Shown here: positions 1-11,540 of the stretch, piece by piece
How positions within the stretch are numbered: position 1 is the first letter of the stretch
Layout: each line of letters starts with the position of its first letter
Source: Clusia tigrina
Lineage: Eukaryota; Arthropoda; Insecta; Diptera; Clusiidae
Direction: 5' to 3'
Assembly: GCA_920105625.2 (NCBI GenBank)
Contig: OV050030.1
Location: 250,759,889 to 250,823,888 of the forward strand
DNA length: 64,000 bases
The notes under the pieces: model-generated
Told to the model about the DNA's origin: nothing
What the model saw: the letters and a program-made list of their open reading frames with translations, nothing else
The model's database searches: none
Program-made: the position numbers and the translations under genes

Positions 1-142
1 CAATAAAGTGCTCGAGCATTTTGTCAATTTAAGCTATCGCTCAAAGCTATGCTGCCCTTGAATCCCAAATCAAACACTGATAAAACTTCAAATGGCCCTA
101 ACTTCTATACGGTACGTTCTACACCTATCAAAGTTTGCAACA

Positions 143-156
143 TACAAATGCTTGTA
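143..156. repeat. Short inverted repeat within the monomer (example copy)
   Basis: TACAA-ATGC-TTGTA is a perfect 5-bp dyad with a 4-base loop, at unit positions 133-146, and it is kept in most monomers of the array. It sits between two of three TTGYAAC heptamers (unit positions 125, 142 and 181). The usual variants change the loop or one arm (TACAAGTGC, TTCAAATGC, TATAAATGC). It could be a protein-binding dyad or simply a sequence coincidence; no function is shown. Confidence 0.6.
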
Positions 157-227
157 ACTTTTTACTGGAGCGTCATAAAACCTTGAAATTTTGTAACAAT
201 AAACAACTCGAGCCTCTTGTCAATTTA

Positions 228-249
228 AGCTATCGCTCAAAGCTATGCT
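228..249. repeat. Internal direct sub-repeat within the monomer (example copy)
   Basis: AGCTATCGCT, then CAA, then AGCTATGCT. The two halves are the same word apart from one extra C, so each monomer holds an imperfect direct repeat of about 10 bp with a 13-bp step (unit positions 22-31 and 35-43). The left half is variable between monomers (AGTTATCGCT, AGTTTTCGCT, AGCTATCGTT, AGCTAGCGCT), while the right half is nearly constant. This may reflect how the monomer first arose. Confidence 0.6.
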
Positions 250-398
250 ACCCTTGAGTCCCAAATCAAACACTGATAAAACTACAAATGGCCCTAACTT
301 CTATACGGTACGTCCTACACCTATCAAAGTTTGTAACATACAAATGCTTGTAACTTTTTACTGGAGCGTCATAAAACCTTGAAATTTTGTAACAATAA

Positions 399-408
399 AG
401 TACTCGAG
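399..408. other. Overlapping ScaI and XhoI sites, one pair per monomer (example copy)
   Basis: AGTACTCGAG combines AGTACT and CTCGAG, overlapping by two bases, at the end of one unit and the start of the next. Most monomers keep both, so each enzyme should cut about once per 196 bp. Known exceptions visible here include CTCAAG at 5,107, CTTGAG near 26,118, CTCGCG and CGCGAG forms around 43-52 kb, and AACAACTCGAG monomers that keep XhoI but lose ScaI. Confidence 0.85.
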
Positions 409-588
409 CCTCTTGTCAATTTAAGCTATCGCTCAAAGCTATGCTACCCTTGAGTCCGAAATCAAACACTGATAAAACTGCAAATGGCCCTAACTTCTAT
501 ACGGTACGTACTACACCTATCAAAGTTTGCAACATTCAAATGGTTGTAACATTTTACTGGAGCGTCATAAAACCTAGCAATTTTGTAA

Positions 589-876
589 CAATAAAGTACT
601 CGAGCATTTTGTCAATTTAAGCTATCGCTCAAAGCTATGCTACCCTTGAATCCCAAATCAAACACTGATAAAACTTCAAATGGCCCTAACTTCTATACGG
701 TACGTTCTACACCTATCAAAGTTTGCAACATACAAATGCTTGTAACTTTTTACTGGAGCGTCATAAAACCTTGAAATTTTGTAACAATAAACAACTCGAG
801 CCTCTTGTCAATTTAAGCTATCGCTCAAAGCTATGCTACCCTTGAGTCCCAAATCAAACACTGATAAAACTACAAA
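589..876. repeat. Trimer unit, copy 2, partial
   Basis: Repeats bases 1-288 at an offset of exactly 588. At 877 it switches to a different monomer subtype (AATAGCCCTAACTGC), which is also found at 13,211 in the related block. The related block at 12,531 has only one copy of this trimer, so the extra copy here is best explained by unequal exchange. Confidence 0.8.
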
Positions 877-1774
877 TAGCCCTAACTGCTATACGGTACG
901 TCCTACACCTATCAAAGTTTGCAACATACAAGTACTTGTAACTTTTTACTGGAGCGTCATAAAACCTTGAAATTTTGTAACAATAAAGTGCTCGAGCCTC
1001 TTGTCAATTTAAGCTATCGCTCAAAGCTAGGCTACCCTTGAGTCCCAAATCAAACACTCATATAACTTCAAATTGCCCTAACTTCTATACGGCACGTCCT
1101 ACACCTATCAAAGTTTGCAACATACAAAAGCTTGTAACTTTTTAGTGGAGCGTCATAAAACCTTGAAATTTTGTAACAATAAAGTACTCGAGCCTCATGT
1201 CAGTTTAAGTTATCGCTCAAAGCTATGCTACCCTTGAGTCCCAAATCAAACACTGAGAAAACTTCAAATCGCCCTAACTGCTATACGGTACGTCCTACAC
1301 CTATCAAAGTTTGCAACATACAAGTACTTGTAACTTTTTACTGGAGCGTCATAAAACCTTGAAATTCTGTAACAATAAAGTGCTCGAGCCTCTTGTCAAT
1401 TTAAGCTATCGCTCAAAGCTATGCTACCCTTGAGTCCCAAATCAAACACTGATAAAACATCAAATGGCCCTAACTTCTATACGGTATGTCCTACACCTAT
1501 CAAAGTTTGCAACATACAAATGCTTGCAACTTTTTACTGGAGCGTCATAAAACCTTGAAATTTTGTAACAATAAAGTACTCGAGCCTCTTGTCAATTTAA
1601 GCTATCGCTCAAAGCTATGCTACCCTTGAGTCCCAAATCAAACACTGATAACACTTCAAATGGCCCTAACTTCTATACGGTACGTCCTACACCTATCAAA
1701 GTTTGCAACATACAAATGCTTGTAACTTTTTACTGGAGCGTCACAAAACCTTGAGATTTTGTAACAATAAAGTA

Positions 1775-4700
1775 CTCGAGCCTCTTGTCACTTTAAGCTA
1801 TCGCTCAAAGCTATGCTACCCTTGAGTCCCAAATCAAACACTGATAAAACTTCAAATGGCCCTAACTTCTATACGGTACGTCCTACACCTATAAATGTTT
1901 GCAACATACAAATGCTTGTAACTTTTACTGGAGCGTCATAAAACCTTGAAATTTTGTAACAATAAAATACTCGAGCCTCTTGTCAATTTAAGCTAGCGCT
2001 CAAAGCTATGCTACACTTGAGTCCCAAATCAAACACTCATAAAACTTCAAATGGCCCTTACTTCTATATGGTACGTCCTACACCTATCAAAGTTTGCAAC
2101 ATACAAATGCTTGTAACTTTTTAGTGGAGAGTCATAAAACCTTGAAATTTTGTAACAATAAAGTACTCGAGCCTCATGGCAGTTTAAGTTATCGCTCAAA
2201 GCTATGCTACCCTTGAGTCCCAAATCAAACACTGATAAAATTTCAAATGGCCCTAAGTTCTATACGGTACGTCCTACACCTATCAAAGTTTGCAGCATAT
2301 AAATGCTTGTAACTTTTTACTGGAGTGTCATAAAACCTTGAAATTTTGTAACAATAAAGTACTCGAGCATCTTGTCAATTTAAGCTATCGCTCAAAGCTA
2401 TGCTACCCTTGAGTCCCAAATCAAACACTGATAAAACTTCAAATGGCCCTAACTTCTATACGGTACGTCCTACAACTATCAAAGTATGCAACATACAAAT
2501 GCTTGCAACTTTTTATTGGAGCGTCATAAAACCTTGAAATTTTGTAACAATAAAGTACTCGAGCCTCTTGTCAATTTAAGCTATCGCTCAAAACTATGCT
2601 ACCCTTGAGTCCCAAATCAAACACTGATAAAACTTCAAATGGCCCTAACTTCTATACGGTACGTCCTACAAATATCAAAGTATGCAACATACAACTGCTT
2701 GCAACTTTTTACTGGAGCGTCATAAAACCTTGAAATTTTGTAACAATAAAGTACTCGAGCCTCTTGTCAATTTAAGCTATCGCACAAAACTATGCTACCC
2801 TTGAGTCCCAAATCAAACACAGATAAAAATTCAAATGGCCCTGACTTCTTTACGGCACGTCCTACACCTATCAAAGTTTGCAACATAGAAATGCTTTTAA
2901 CTTTAATGGAGCGTCATAAAACCTTGAAATTTTGTAACAATAAAGTACTCGAGCATTTTGTCAATTTAAGCTATCGCTCAAAGCTATGCTACCCTTGAGT
3001 CCCAAATCAAACACTGATAAAACTTCAAATGGCCCTAACTTCTATACGGTACGTTCTACACCTATCAAAGTTTGCAACATACAAATGCTTGTAACTTTTT
3101 AGTGGAGAGTCATAAAACCTTGAAATTTTGTAACAATAGAGTACTCGAGCCTCATGTCAGTTTAAGTTATCGCTCAAAGCTATGCTAGCCTTGAGTCCCA
3201 AATCAAACACTGATAAAACTTCAAATGGCCCTAACTTCTATACGGTACGTCCTACACCTATCAAAGTTTGCAACATATAAATGCTTGTAACTTTTTACTG
3301 GAGCGTCATAAAACCTTGAAATTTTGTAACAATAAACAACTCGAGCCTCTTGTCATTTTAAGCTATCGCTCAAAGCTATGCTACCCTTGAGTCCCAAATC
3401 AAACACTGATAAAACTTCAAATGGCCCTAACTTCTATACGGTACGTCCTACACCTATCAAAGTTTGTAACATACAAATGCTTGTAACTTTTTACTGGAGC
3501 GTCATAAAACCTTGAAATTTTGTAACAATAAAGTACTCGAGCCTCTTGTCAATTTAAGCTATCGCTCAAAGCTATGCTACCCTTGAGTCCGAAATCAAAC
3601 ACTGATAAAACTTCAAATGGCCCTAACTTCTATACGGTACGTCCTACACCTATCAAAGTTTGCAACATACAAATGCTTGTAATTTTTTACTGGAGCGTCA
3701 TAAAACCTAGAAATTTTGTAACAATAAAGTACTCGAGCCTCTTGTCAATTTAAGTTATCGCTCAAAGCTATGCTACCCTTGAGTCCCAAATCAAACACTG
3801 ATAAAACTTCAAATGGCCCTAACTGCTATACGGTACGTCCTACACCTATCAAAGTTTTCAACATACAAGTGCTTGTAACTCTTTACTGGAGCGTCATAAA
3901 ACCTTGAAATTTTGTAACAATAAAGTGCTCGAGCGCCTTTTGTTAATTTAAGCTATCGCTCAAAGCTATGCTACCCTTGAGTCCCAAATCAAACACTGAT
4001 AAAACTTCAAATGGCCATAACTTCTATACAGTACATCCTACACCTATCAAAGTTTGCAAACATACAAATGCTTGCAACTTTTTACTGGAGCGTCATAAAA
4101 CCTTGAAATTTTGTAACAATAAAGTGCTCGAGCCTCTTGTCAATTTAAGCTATCGCTCAAAGCTATGCTACCCTTGAGTCCCAAATCAAACACTGATAAA
4201 ACTTCAAATGGCCCTAACTTCTATACGGTACGTCCTACACCTATCAAAGTTTGCAACATACAAATGCTTGTAACCTTTTACTGGTGGGTCATAAAACCTT
4301 GAAATTTTGTAACAATAAAGTACTCGAGCCTCTTGTCAATTTAAGTTATCGCTCAAAGCTATGCTACCCTTGAGTCCCAAATCAAACACTGATAAAACTT
4401 CAAATGGCCCTAACTTCTATACGGTACGTCCTACACCTATCAAAGTTTGCAACATACAAATGCTTGCAACTTTTTACTGGAACGTCATAAAACCTTGAAA
4501 TTTTGTAACAATAAAGTACTCGAGCCTCTTGTCAATTTAAGCTATCGCTCAAAGCTATGCTACCCTTCAGTCCCAAATCAAACACTGATAGAACTTCAAA
4601 TGGCCCTAAATTCTATACGGTACGTCCTACACCTATCAAAGTTTGCAACATACAAATGCTTGTAACTTTTTACTGGAGCATCATAAAACCTTGAAATTTT

Positions 4701-5106
4701 GTAACAATAAAGTACTCGAGCCTCTTGTCAATTTAAGCTATCGCTCAAAGCTATGCTACCCTTGAGTCCCAAATCAAACACTGATAAAACATCAAATGGC
4801 CCTAACTTCTATACGGTACGTACTCCACCTATCAAAGTTTGCAACATACAAATGCTTGTAACTTTTTACTGGAGCGTAATAAAACCTAGAAATTTTGTAA
4901 CAATAAAGTACTCGAGCCTCTTGTCAATTTAAGTTATCGCTCAAAGCTATGCTACCCTTGAGTCCCAAATCAAACACTGATAAAACTTCAAATGGCCCTA
5001 ACTTCTATACGGTACGTCCTACACCTATCAAAGTTTGCAACATACAAATGCTTGTAACTTTTTACTGTAGCGTCATAAAACCTTGAAATTTTGTAACAAT
5101 AAAGTA
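1775..5106. repeat. 17-monomer HOR, copy A (3,332 bp)
   Basis: Start set at the CTCGAG of the monomer with the rare TTGTCACTTTAAG variant (C at 1,791). Diagnostic monomers follow in fixed order: TATATGGTACG near 2,066, GCAGCATATAAATG near 2,292, TACAACTATCAAAGTATG near 2,470, the short AACTTTAATGG monomer near 2,901, ATAGAGTACTCGAG near 3,135, AAACAACTCGAG near 3,334, GAGCGCC at about 3,931, and GCAAACATAC with ACAGTACATCC near 4,028-4,060. The next copy repeats all of them at +3,332. No coding capacity: the short open frames inside are repeat by-products. Confidence 0.93.
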
Positions 5107-8100
5107 CTCAAGCCTCTTGTCACTTTAAGCTATCGCTCAAAACTATGCTACCCTTGAGTCCCAAATCAAACACTGATAAAACTTCAAATGGCCCTAACTT
5201 CTATACGGTACGTCCTACACCTATAAAAGTTTGCAACATACAAATGCTTGTAACTTTTACTGGAGCGTCATAAAACCTTGAAATTTTGTAACAATAAAAT
5301 ACTCGAGCCTCTTGTCAATTTAAGCTAGCGCTCAAAGCTATGCTACACTTGAGTCCCAAATCAAACACTCATAAAACTTCAAATGGCCCTTACTTCTATA
5401 TGGTACGTCCTACACCTATCAAAGTTTGCAACATACAAATGCTTGTAACTTTTTAGTGGAGAGTCATAAAACCTTGAAATTTTGTAACAATAAAGTACTC
5501 GAGCCTCATGGCAGTTTAAGTTATCGCTCAAATCTATGCTACCCTTGAGTCCCAAATCAAACACTGATAAAATTTCAAATGGCCCTAAGTTCTATACGGT
5601 ACGTCCTACACCTATCAAAGTTTGCAGCATATAAATGCTTGTAACTTTTTACTGGAGTGTCATAAAACCTTGAAATTTTGTAACAATAAAGTACTCGAGC
5701 ATCTTGTCAATTTAAGCTATCGCTCAAAGCTATGCTACCCTTGAGTCCCAAATCAAACACTGATAAAACTTCAAATGGCCCTAACTTCTATACGGTACGT
5801 CCTACAACTATCAAAGTATGCAACATACAAATGCTTGCAACTTTTTACTGGAGCGTCATAAAACCTTGAAATTTTGTAACAATAAAGTACTCGAGCCTCT
5901 TGTCAATTTAAGCTATCGCTCAAAACTATGCTACCCTTGAGTCCCAAATCAAACACTGATAAAACTTCAAATGGCCCTAACTTCTATACGGTACGTCCTA
6001 CAAATATCAAAGTATGCAACATACAACTGCTTGCAACTTTTTACTGGAGCGTCATAAAACCTTGAAATTTTGTAACAATAAAGTACTCGAGCCTCTTGTC
6101 AATTTAAGCTATCGCACAAAACTATGCTACCCTTGAGTCCCAAATCAAACACTGATAAAAATTCAAATGGCCCTGAATTCTATACGGCACGTCCTACACC
6201 TATCAAAGTTTGCAACATAGAAATGCTTTTAACTTTAATGGAGCGTCATAAAACCTTGAAATTTTGTAACAATAAAGTACTCGAGCATTTTGTCAATTTA
6301 AGCTATCGCTCAAAGCTATGCTACCCTTGAGTCCCAAATCAAACACTGAAAAAACTTCAAATGGCCCTAACTTCTATACGGTACGTTCTACACCTATCAA
6401 AGTTTGCAACATACAAATGCTTGTAACTTTTTAGTGGAGAGTCATAAAACCTTGAAATTTTGTAACAATAGAGTACTCGAGCCTCATGTCAGTTTAAGTT
6501 ATCGCTCAAAGCTATGCTAGCCTTGAGTCCCAAATCAAACACTGATAAAACTTCAAATGGCCCTAACTTCTATACGGTACGTCCTACACCTATCAAAGTT
6601 TGCAACATATAAATGCTTGTAACTTTTTACTGGAGCGTCATAAAACCTTGAAATTTTGTAACAATAAACAACTCGAGCCTCTTGTCATTTTAAGCTATCG
6701 CTCAAAGCTATGCTACCCTTGAGTCCCAAATCAAACACTGATAAAACTTCAAATGGCCCTAACTTCTATACGGTACGTCCTACACCTATCAAAGTTTGTA
6801 ACATACAAATGCTTGTAACTTTTTACTGGAGCGTCATAAAACCTTGAAATTTTGAAACAATAAAGTACTCGAGCCTCTTGTCAATTTAAGCTATCGCTCA
6901 AAGCTATGCTACCCTTGAGTCCGAAATCAAACACTGATAAAACTTCAAATGGCCCTAACTTCTATACGGTACGTACTACACCTATCAAAGTTTGCAACAT
7001 ACAAATGCTTGTAATTTTTTACTGGAGCGTCATAAAACCTAGAAATTTTGTAACAATAAAGTACTCGAGCCTCTTGTCAATTTAAGTTATCGCTCAAAGC
7101 TATGCTACCCTTGAGTCCCAAATCAAACACTGATAAAACTTCAAATGGCCCTAACTGCTATACGGTACGTCCTACACCTATCAAAGTTTTCAACATACAA
7201 GTGCTTGTAACTCTTTACTGGAGCGTCATAAAACCTTGAAATTTTGTAACAATAAAGTGCTCGAGCGCCTTTTGTTAATTTAAGCTATCGCTCAAAGCTA
7301 TGCTACCCTTGAGTCCCAAATCAAACACTGAAAAAACTTCAAATGGCCCTAACTTCTATACAGTACATCCTACACCTATCAAAGTTTGCAAACATACAAA
7401 TGCTTGCAACTTTTTACTGGAGCGTCATAAAACCTTGAAATTTTGTAACAATAAAGTGCTCGAGCCTCTTGTCAATTTAAGCTATCGCTCAAAGCTATGC
7501 TACCCTTGAGTCCCAAATCAAACACTGATAAAACTTCAAATGGCCCTAACTTCTATACGGTACGTCCTACACCTATCAAAGTTTGCAACATACAAATGCT
7601 TGTAACCTTTTACTGGAGGGTCATAAAACCTTGAAATTTTGTAACAATAAAGTACTCGAGCCTCTTGTCAATTTAAGTTATCGCTCAAAGCTATGCTACC
7701 CTTGAGTCCCAAATCAAACACTGATAAAACTTCAAATGGCCCTAACTTCTATACGGTACGTCCTACACCTATCAAAGTTTGCAACATACAAATGCTTGCA
7801 ACTTTTTACTGGAACGTCATAAAACCTTGAAATTTTGTAACAATAAAGTACTCGAGCCTCTTGTCAATTTAAGCTATCGCTCAAAGCTATGCTACCCTTC
7901 AGTCCCAAATCAAACACTGATAGAACTTCAAATGGCCCTAACTTCTATACGGTACGTCCTACACCTATCAAAGTTTGCAACATTCAAATGCTTGTAACTT
8001 TTTACTGGAGCATCATAAAACCTTGAAATTTTGTAACAATAAAGTACTCGAGCCTCTTGTCAATTTAAGCTATCGCTCAAAGCTATGCTACCCTTGAGTC

Positions 8101-8438
8101 CCAAATCAAACACTGATAAAACTTCAAATGGCCCTAACTTCTATACGGTACGTACTCCACCAATCAAAGTTTGCAACATACAAATGCTTGTAACTTTTTA
8201 CTGGAGCGTAATAAAACCTAGAAATTTTGTAACAATAAAGTACTCGAGCCTCTTGTCAATTTAAGTTATCGCTCAAAGCTATGCTACCCTTGAGTCCCAA
8301 ATCAAACACTGATAAAACTTCAAATGGCCCTAACTTCTATACGGTACGTCCTACACCTATCAAAGTTTGCAACATACAAATGCTTGTAACTTTTTACTGT
8401 AGCGTCATAAAACCTTGAAATTTTGTAACAATAAAGTA
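5107..8438. repeat. 17-monomer HOR, copy B (3,332 bp)
   Basis: Matches copy A base for base over long stretches at an offset of 3,332, with scattered single-base changes. Examples are CTCAAG instead of CTCGAG at 5,107, CTGAATTC where A has CTGACTTC near 6,174, and GAAAAAAC replacing GATAAAAC near 6,349 and 7,330. Markers recur at the predicted places: TTGTCACTTTAAG at 5,117, TATATGGTACG near 5,398, AAACAACTCGAG near 6,666 and GAGCGCC at about 7,263. Confidence 0.93.
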
Positions 8439-11400
8439 CTCGAGCCTCTTGTCACTTTAAGCTATCGCTCAAAGCTATGCTACCCTTGAGTCCCAAATCA
8501 AACACTGATAAAACTTCAAATGGCCCTAACTTCTATACGGTACGTCCTACACCTATAAAAGTTTGCAACATACAAATGCTTGTAACTTTTACTGGAGCGT
8601 CATAAAACCTTGAAATTTTGTAACAATAAAATACTCGAGCCTCTTGTCAATTTTAGCTAGCGCTCAAAGCTATGCTACACTTGAGTCCCAAATCAAACAC
8701 TCATAAAACTTCAAATGGCCCTTACTTCTATATGGTACGTCCTACACCTATCAAAGTTTGCAACATACAAATGCTTGTAACTTTTTAGTGGAGAGTCATA
8801 AAACCTTGAAATTTTGTAACAATAAAGTACTCGAGCCTCATGGCAGTTTAAGTTATCGCTCAAAGCTATGCTACCCTTGAGTCCCAAATCAAACACTGAT
8901 AAAATTTCAAATGGCCCTAAGTTCTATACGGTACGTCCTACACCTATCAAAGTTTGCAGCATATAAATGCTTGTAACTTTTTACTGGAGTGTCATACAAC
9001 CTTGAAATTTTGTAACAATAAAGTACTCGAGCATCTTGTCAATTTAAGCTATCGCTCAAAGCTATGCTACCCTTGAGTCCCAAATCAAACACTGATAAAA
9101 CTTCAAATGGCCCTAACTTCTATACGGTACGTCCTACAACTATCAAAGTATGCAACATACAAATGCTTGCAACTTTTTACTGGAGCGTCATAAAACCTTG
9201 AAATTTTGTAACAATAAAGTACTCGAGCCTCTTGTCAATTTAAGCTATCGCTCAAAACTATGCTACCCTTGAGTCCCAAATCAAACACTGATAAAACTTC
9301 AAATGGCCCTAACTTCTATACGGTACGTCCTACAAATATCAAAGTATGCAACATACAACTGCTTGCAACTTTTTACTGGAGCGTCATAAAACCTTGAAAT
9401 TTTGTAACAATAAAGTACTCGAGCCTCTTGTCAATTTAAGCTATCGCACAAAACTATGCTACCCTTGAGTCCCAAATCAAACACTGATAAAAATTCAAAT
9501 GGCCCTGACTTCTATACGGCACGTCCTACACCTATCAAAGTTTGCAACATAGAAATGCTTTTAACGTTAATGGAGCGTCATAAAACCTTGAAATTTTGTA
9601 ACAATAAAGTACTCGAGCATTTTGTCAATTTAAGCTATCGCTCAAAGCTATGCTACCCTTGAGTCCCAAATCAAACACTGATAAAACTTCAAATGGCCCT
9701 AACTTCTATACGGTACGTTCTACACCTATCAAAGTTTGCAACATACAAATGCTTGTAACTTTTTAGTGGAGAGTCATAAAACCTTGAAATTTTGTAACAA
9801 TAGAGTACTCGAGCCTCATGTCAGTTTAAGTTATCGCTCAAAGCTATGCTAGCCTTGAGTCCCAAATCAAACACTGATAAAACTTCAAATGGCCCTAACT
9901 TCTATACGGTACGTCCTACACCTATCAAAGTTTGCAACATATAAATGCTTGTAACTTTTTACTGGAGCGTCATAAAACCTTGAAATTTTGTAACAATAAA
10001 CAACTCGAGCCTCTTGTCATTTTAAGCTATCGCTCAAAGCTATGCTACCCTGAGTCCCAAATCAAACACTGATAAAACTTCAAATGGCCCTAACTTCTAT
10101 ACGGTACGTCCTACACCTATCAAAGTTTGTAACATACAAATGCTTGTAACTTTTTACTGGAGCGTCATAAAACCTTGAAATTTTGTAACAATAAAGTACT
10201 CGAACCTCTTGTCAATTTAAGCTATCGCTCAAAGCTATGCTACCCTTGAGTCCGAAATCAAACACTGATAAAACTTCAAATGGCCCTAACTTCTATACGG
10301 TACGTACTACACCTATCAAAGTTTGCAACATACAAATGCTTGTAATTTTTTACTGGAGCGTCATAAAACCTAGAAATTTTGTAACAATAAAGTACTCGAG
10401 CCTCTTGTCAATTTAAGTTATCGCTCAAAGCTATGCTACCCTTGAGTCCCGAATCAAACACTGATAAAACTTCAAATGGCCCTAACTGCTATACGGTACG
10501 TCCTACACCTATCAAAGTTTTCAACATACAAGTGCTTGTAACTCTTTACTGGAGCGTCATAAAACCTTGAAATTTTGTAACAATAAAGTGCTCGAGCGCC
10601 TTTTGTTAATTTAAGCTATCGCTCAAAGCTATGCTACCCTTGAGTCCCAAATCAAACACTGATAAAACTTCAAATGGCCCTAACTTCTATACAGTACATC
10701 CTACACCTATCAAAGTTTGCAAACATACAAATGCTTGCAACTTTTTACTGGAGCGTCATAAAACCTTGAAATTTTGTAACAATAAAGTGCTCGAGCCTCT
10801 TGTCAATTTAAGCTATCGCTCAAAGCTATGCTACCCTTGAGTCCCAAATCAAACACTGATAAAACTTCAAATGGCCCTAACTTCTATACGGTACGTCCTA
10901 CACCTATCAAAGTTTGCAACATACAAATGCTTGTAACCTTTTACTGGAGGGTCATAAAAACTTGAAATTTTGTAACAATAAAGTACTCGAGCCTCTTGTC
11001 AATTTAAGTTATCGCTCAAAGCTATGCTACCCTTGAGTCCCAAATCAAACACTGATAAAACTTCAAATGGCCCTAACTTCTATACGGTACGTCCTACACT
11101 TATCAAAGTTTGCAACATACAAATGCTTGGAACTTTTTACTGGAACGTCATAAAACCTTGAAATTTTGTAACAATAAAGTACTCGAGCCTCTTGTCAATT
11201 TAAGCTATCGCTCAAAGCTATGCTACCCTTCAGTCCCAAATCAAACACTGATAGAACTTCAAATGGCCCTAACTTCTATACGGTACGTCCTACACCTATC
11301 AAAGTTTGCAACATACAAATGCTTGTAGCTTTTTACTGGAGCATCATAAAACCTTGAAATTTTGTAACAATAAAGTACTCGAGCCTCTTGTCAATTTAAG

Positions 11401-11540
11401 CTATCGCTCAAAGCTATGCTACCCTTGAGTCCCAAATCAAACACTGATAAAACTTCAAATGGCCCTAACTTCTATACGGTACGTACTCCACCTATCAAAG
11501 TTTGCAACATACAAATGCTTGTAACTTTTTACTGGAGCGT
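8439..11540. repeat. 17-monomer HOR, copy C, cut short (about 15.8 monomers)
   Basis: Continues the HOR at +3,332 from copy B. After a one-base deletion near 10,050 (CTACCCTGAG for CTACCCTTGAG) the offset becomes 3,331. Identity to B stops near 11,540: B has CTAGAAATT followed by CTCTTGTCAATTTAAGTT, whereas here the text is CTTGAAATT, TAATAATAAAG and CTCATGTCAG. The last monomer and part of the one before it are therefore replaced by other array sequence. Confidence 0.9.

Larger units (their letters stand above)
1..588. repeat. Trimer unit, copy 1 (588 bp)
   Basis: Three monomers (3 x 196). Bases 1-288 match 589-876 almost perfectly, including the unusual TTGAATCCC near 59, the AAACAACTCGAG monomer and the AACTACAAAT variant near 280. 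The only difference I noticed is near base 53 (GCTGCCC against GCTACCC). The left edge of the unit lies at or before the window edge. Confidence 0.8.
1..1774. repeat. Mosaic opening block, nine monomers
   Basis: About nine monomers of mixed subtypes precede the 17-mer HOR. It contains a trimer-scale duplication (1-288 repeated at 589-876), monomers with AACAACTCGAG near 201 and 790, and monomers with CCTAACTGC and CAAGTACTTG near 880 and 1,272. Most of the block recurs from 12,531, at an offset of 12,530 for the first three monomers and 12,334 afterwards, with local replacements. It contains no gene. Confidence 0.85.

Noticed and set aside
2047..2232. Minus-strand open frame of 61 codons repeated at 5,379, 8,711, 14,381, 18,697, 23,421, 33,432, 55,361 and 58,498
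   Set aside because: It appears wherever monomer variants happen to remove a stop. It is the antisense of the satellite, and its recurrence at +3,332 only reflects the HOR.
2792..2998. Sense-strand open frames of 68-72 codons beginning at ATGCTACCC or ATGCAACAT/ATGCAACATAC-type starts, repeated many times (also at 3,968, 6,124, 7,300 and others)
   Set aside because: They arise once per monomer from the repeat itself. Since 196 is not a multiple of 3 the frame rotates, a TGA in CCTTGAAA usually ends the frame, and single-base indels between copies are not avoided. No codon bias or domain supports a protein.
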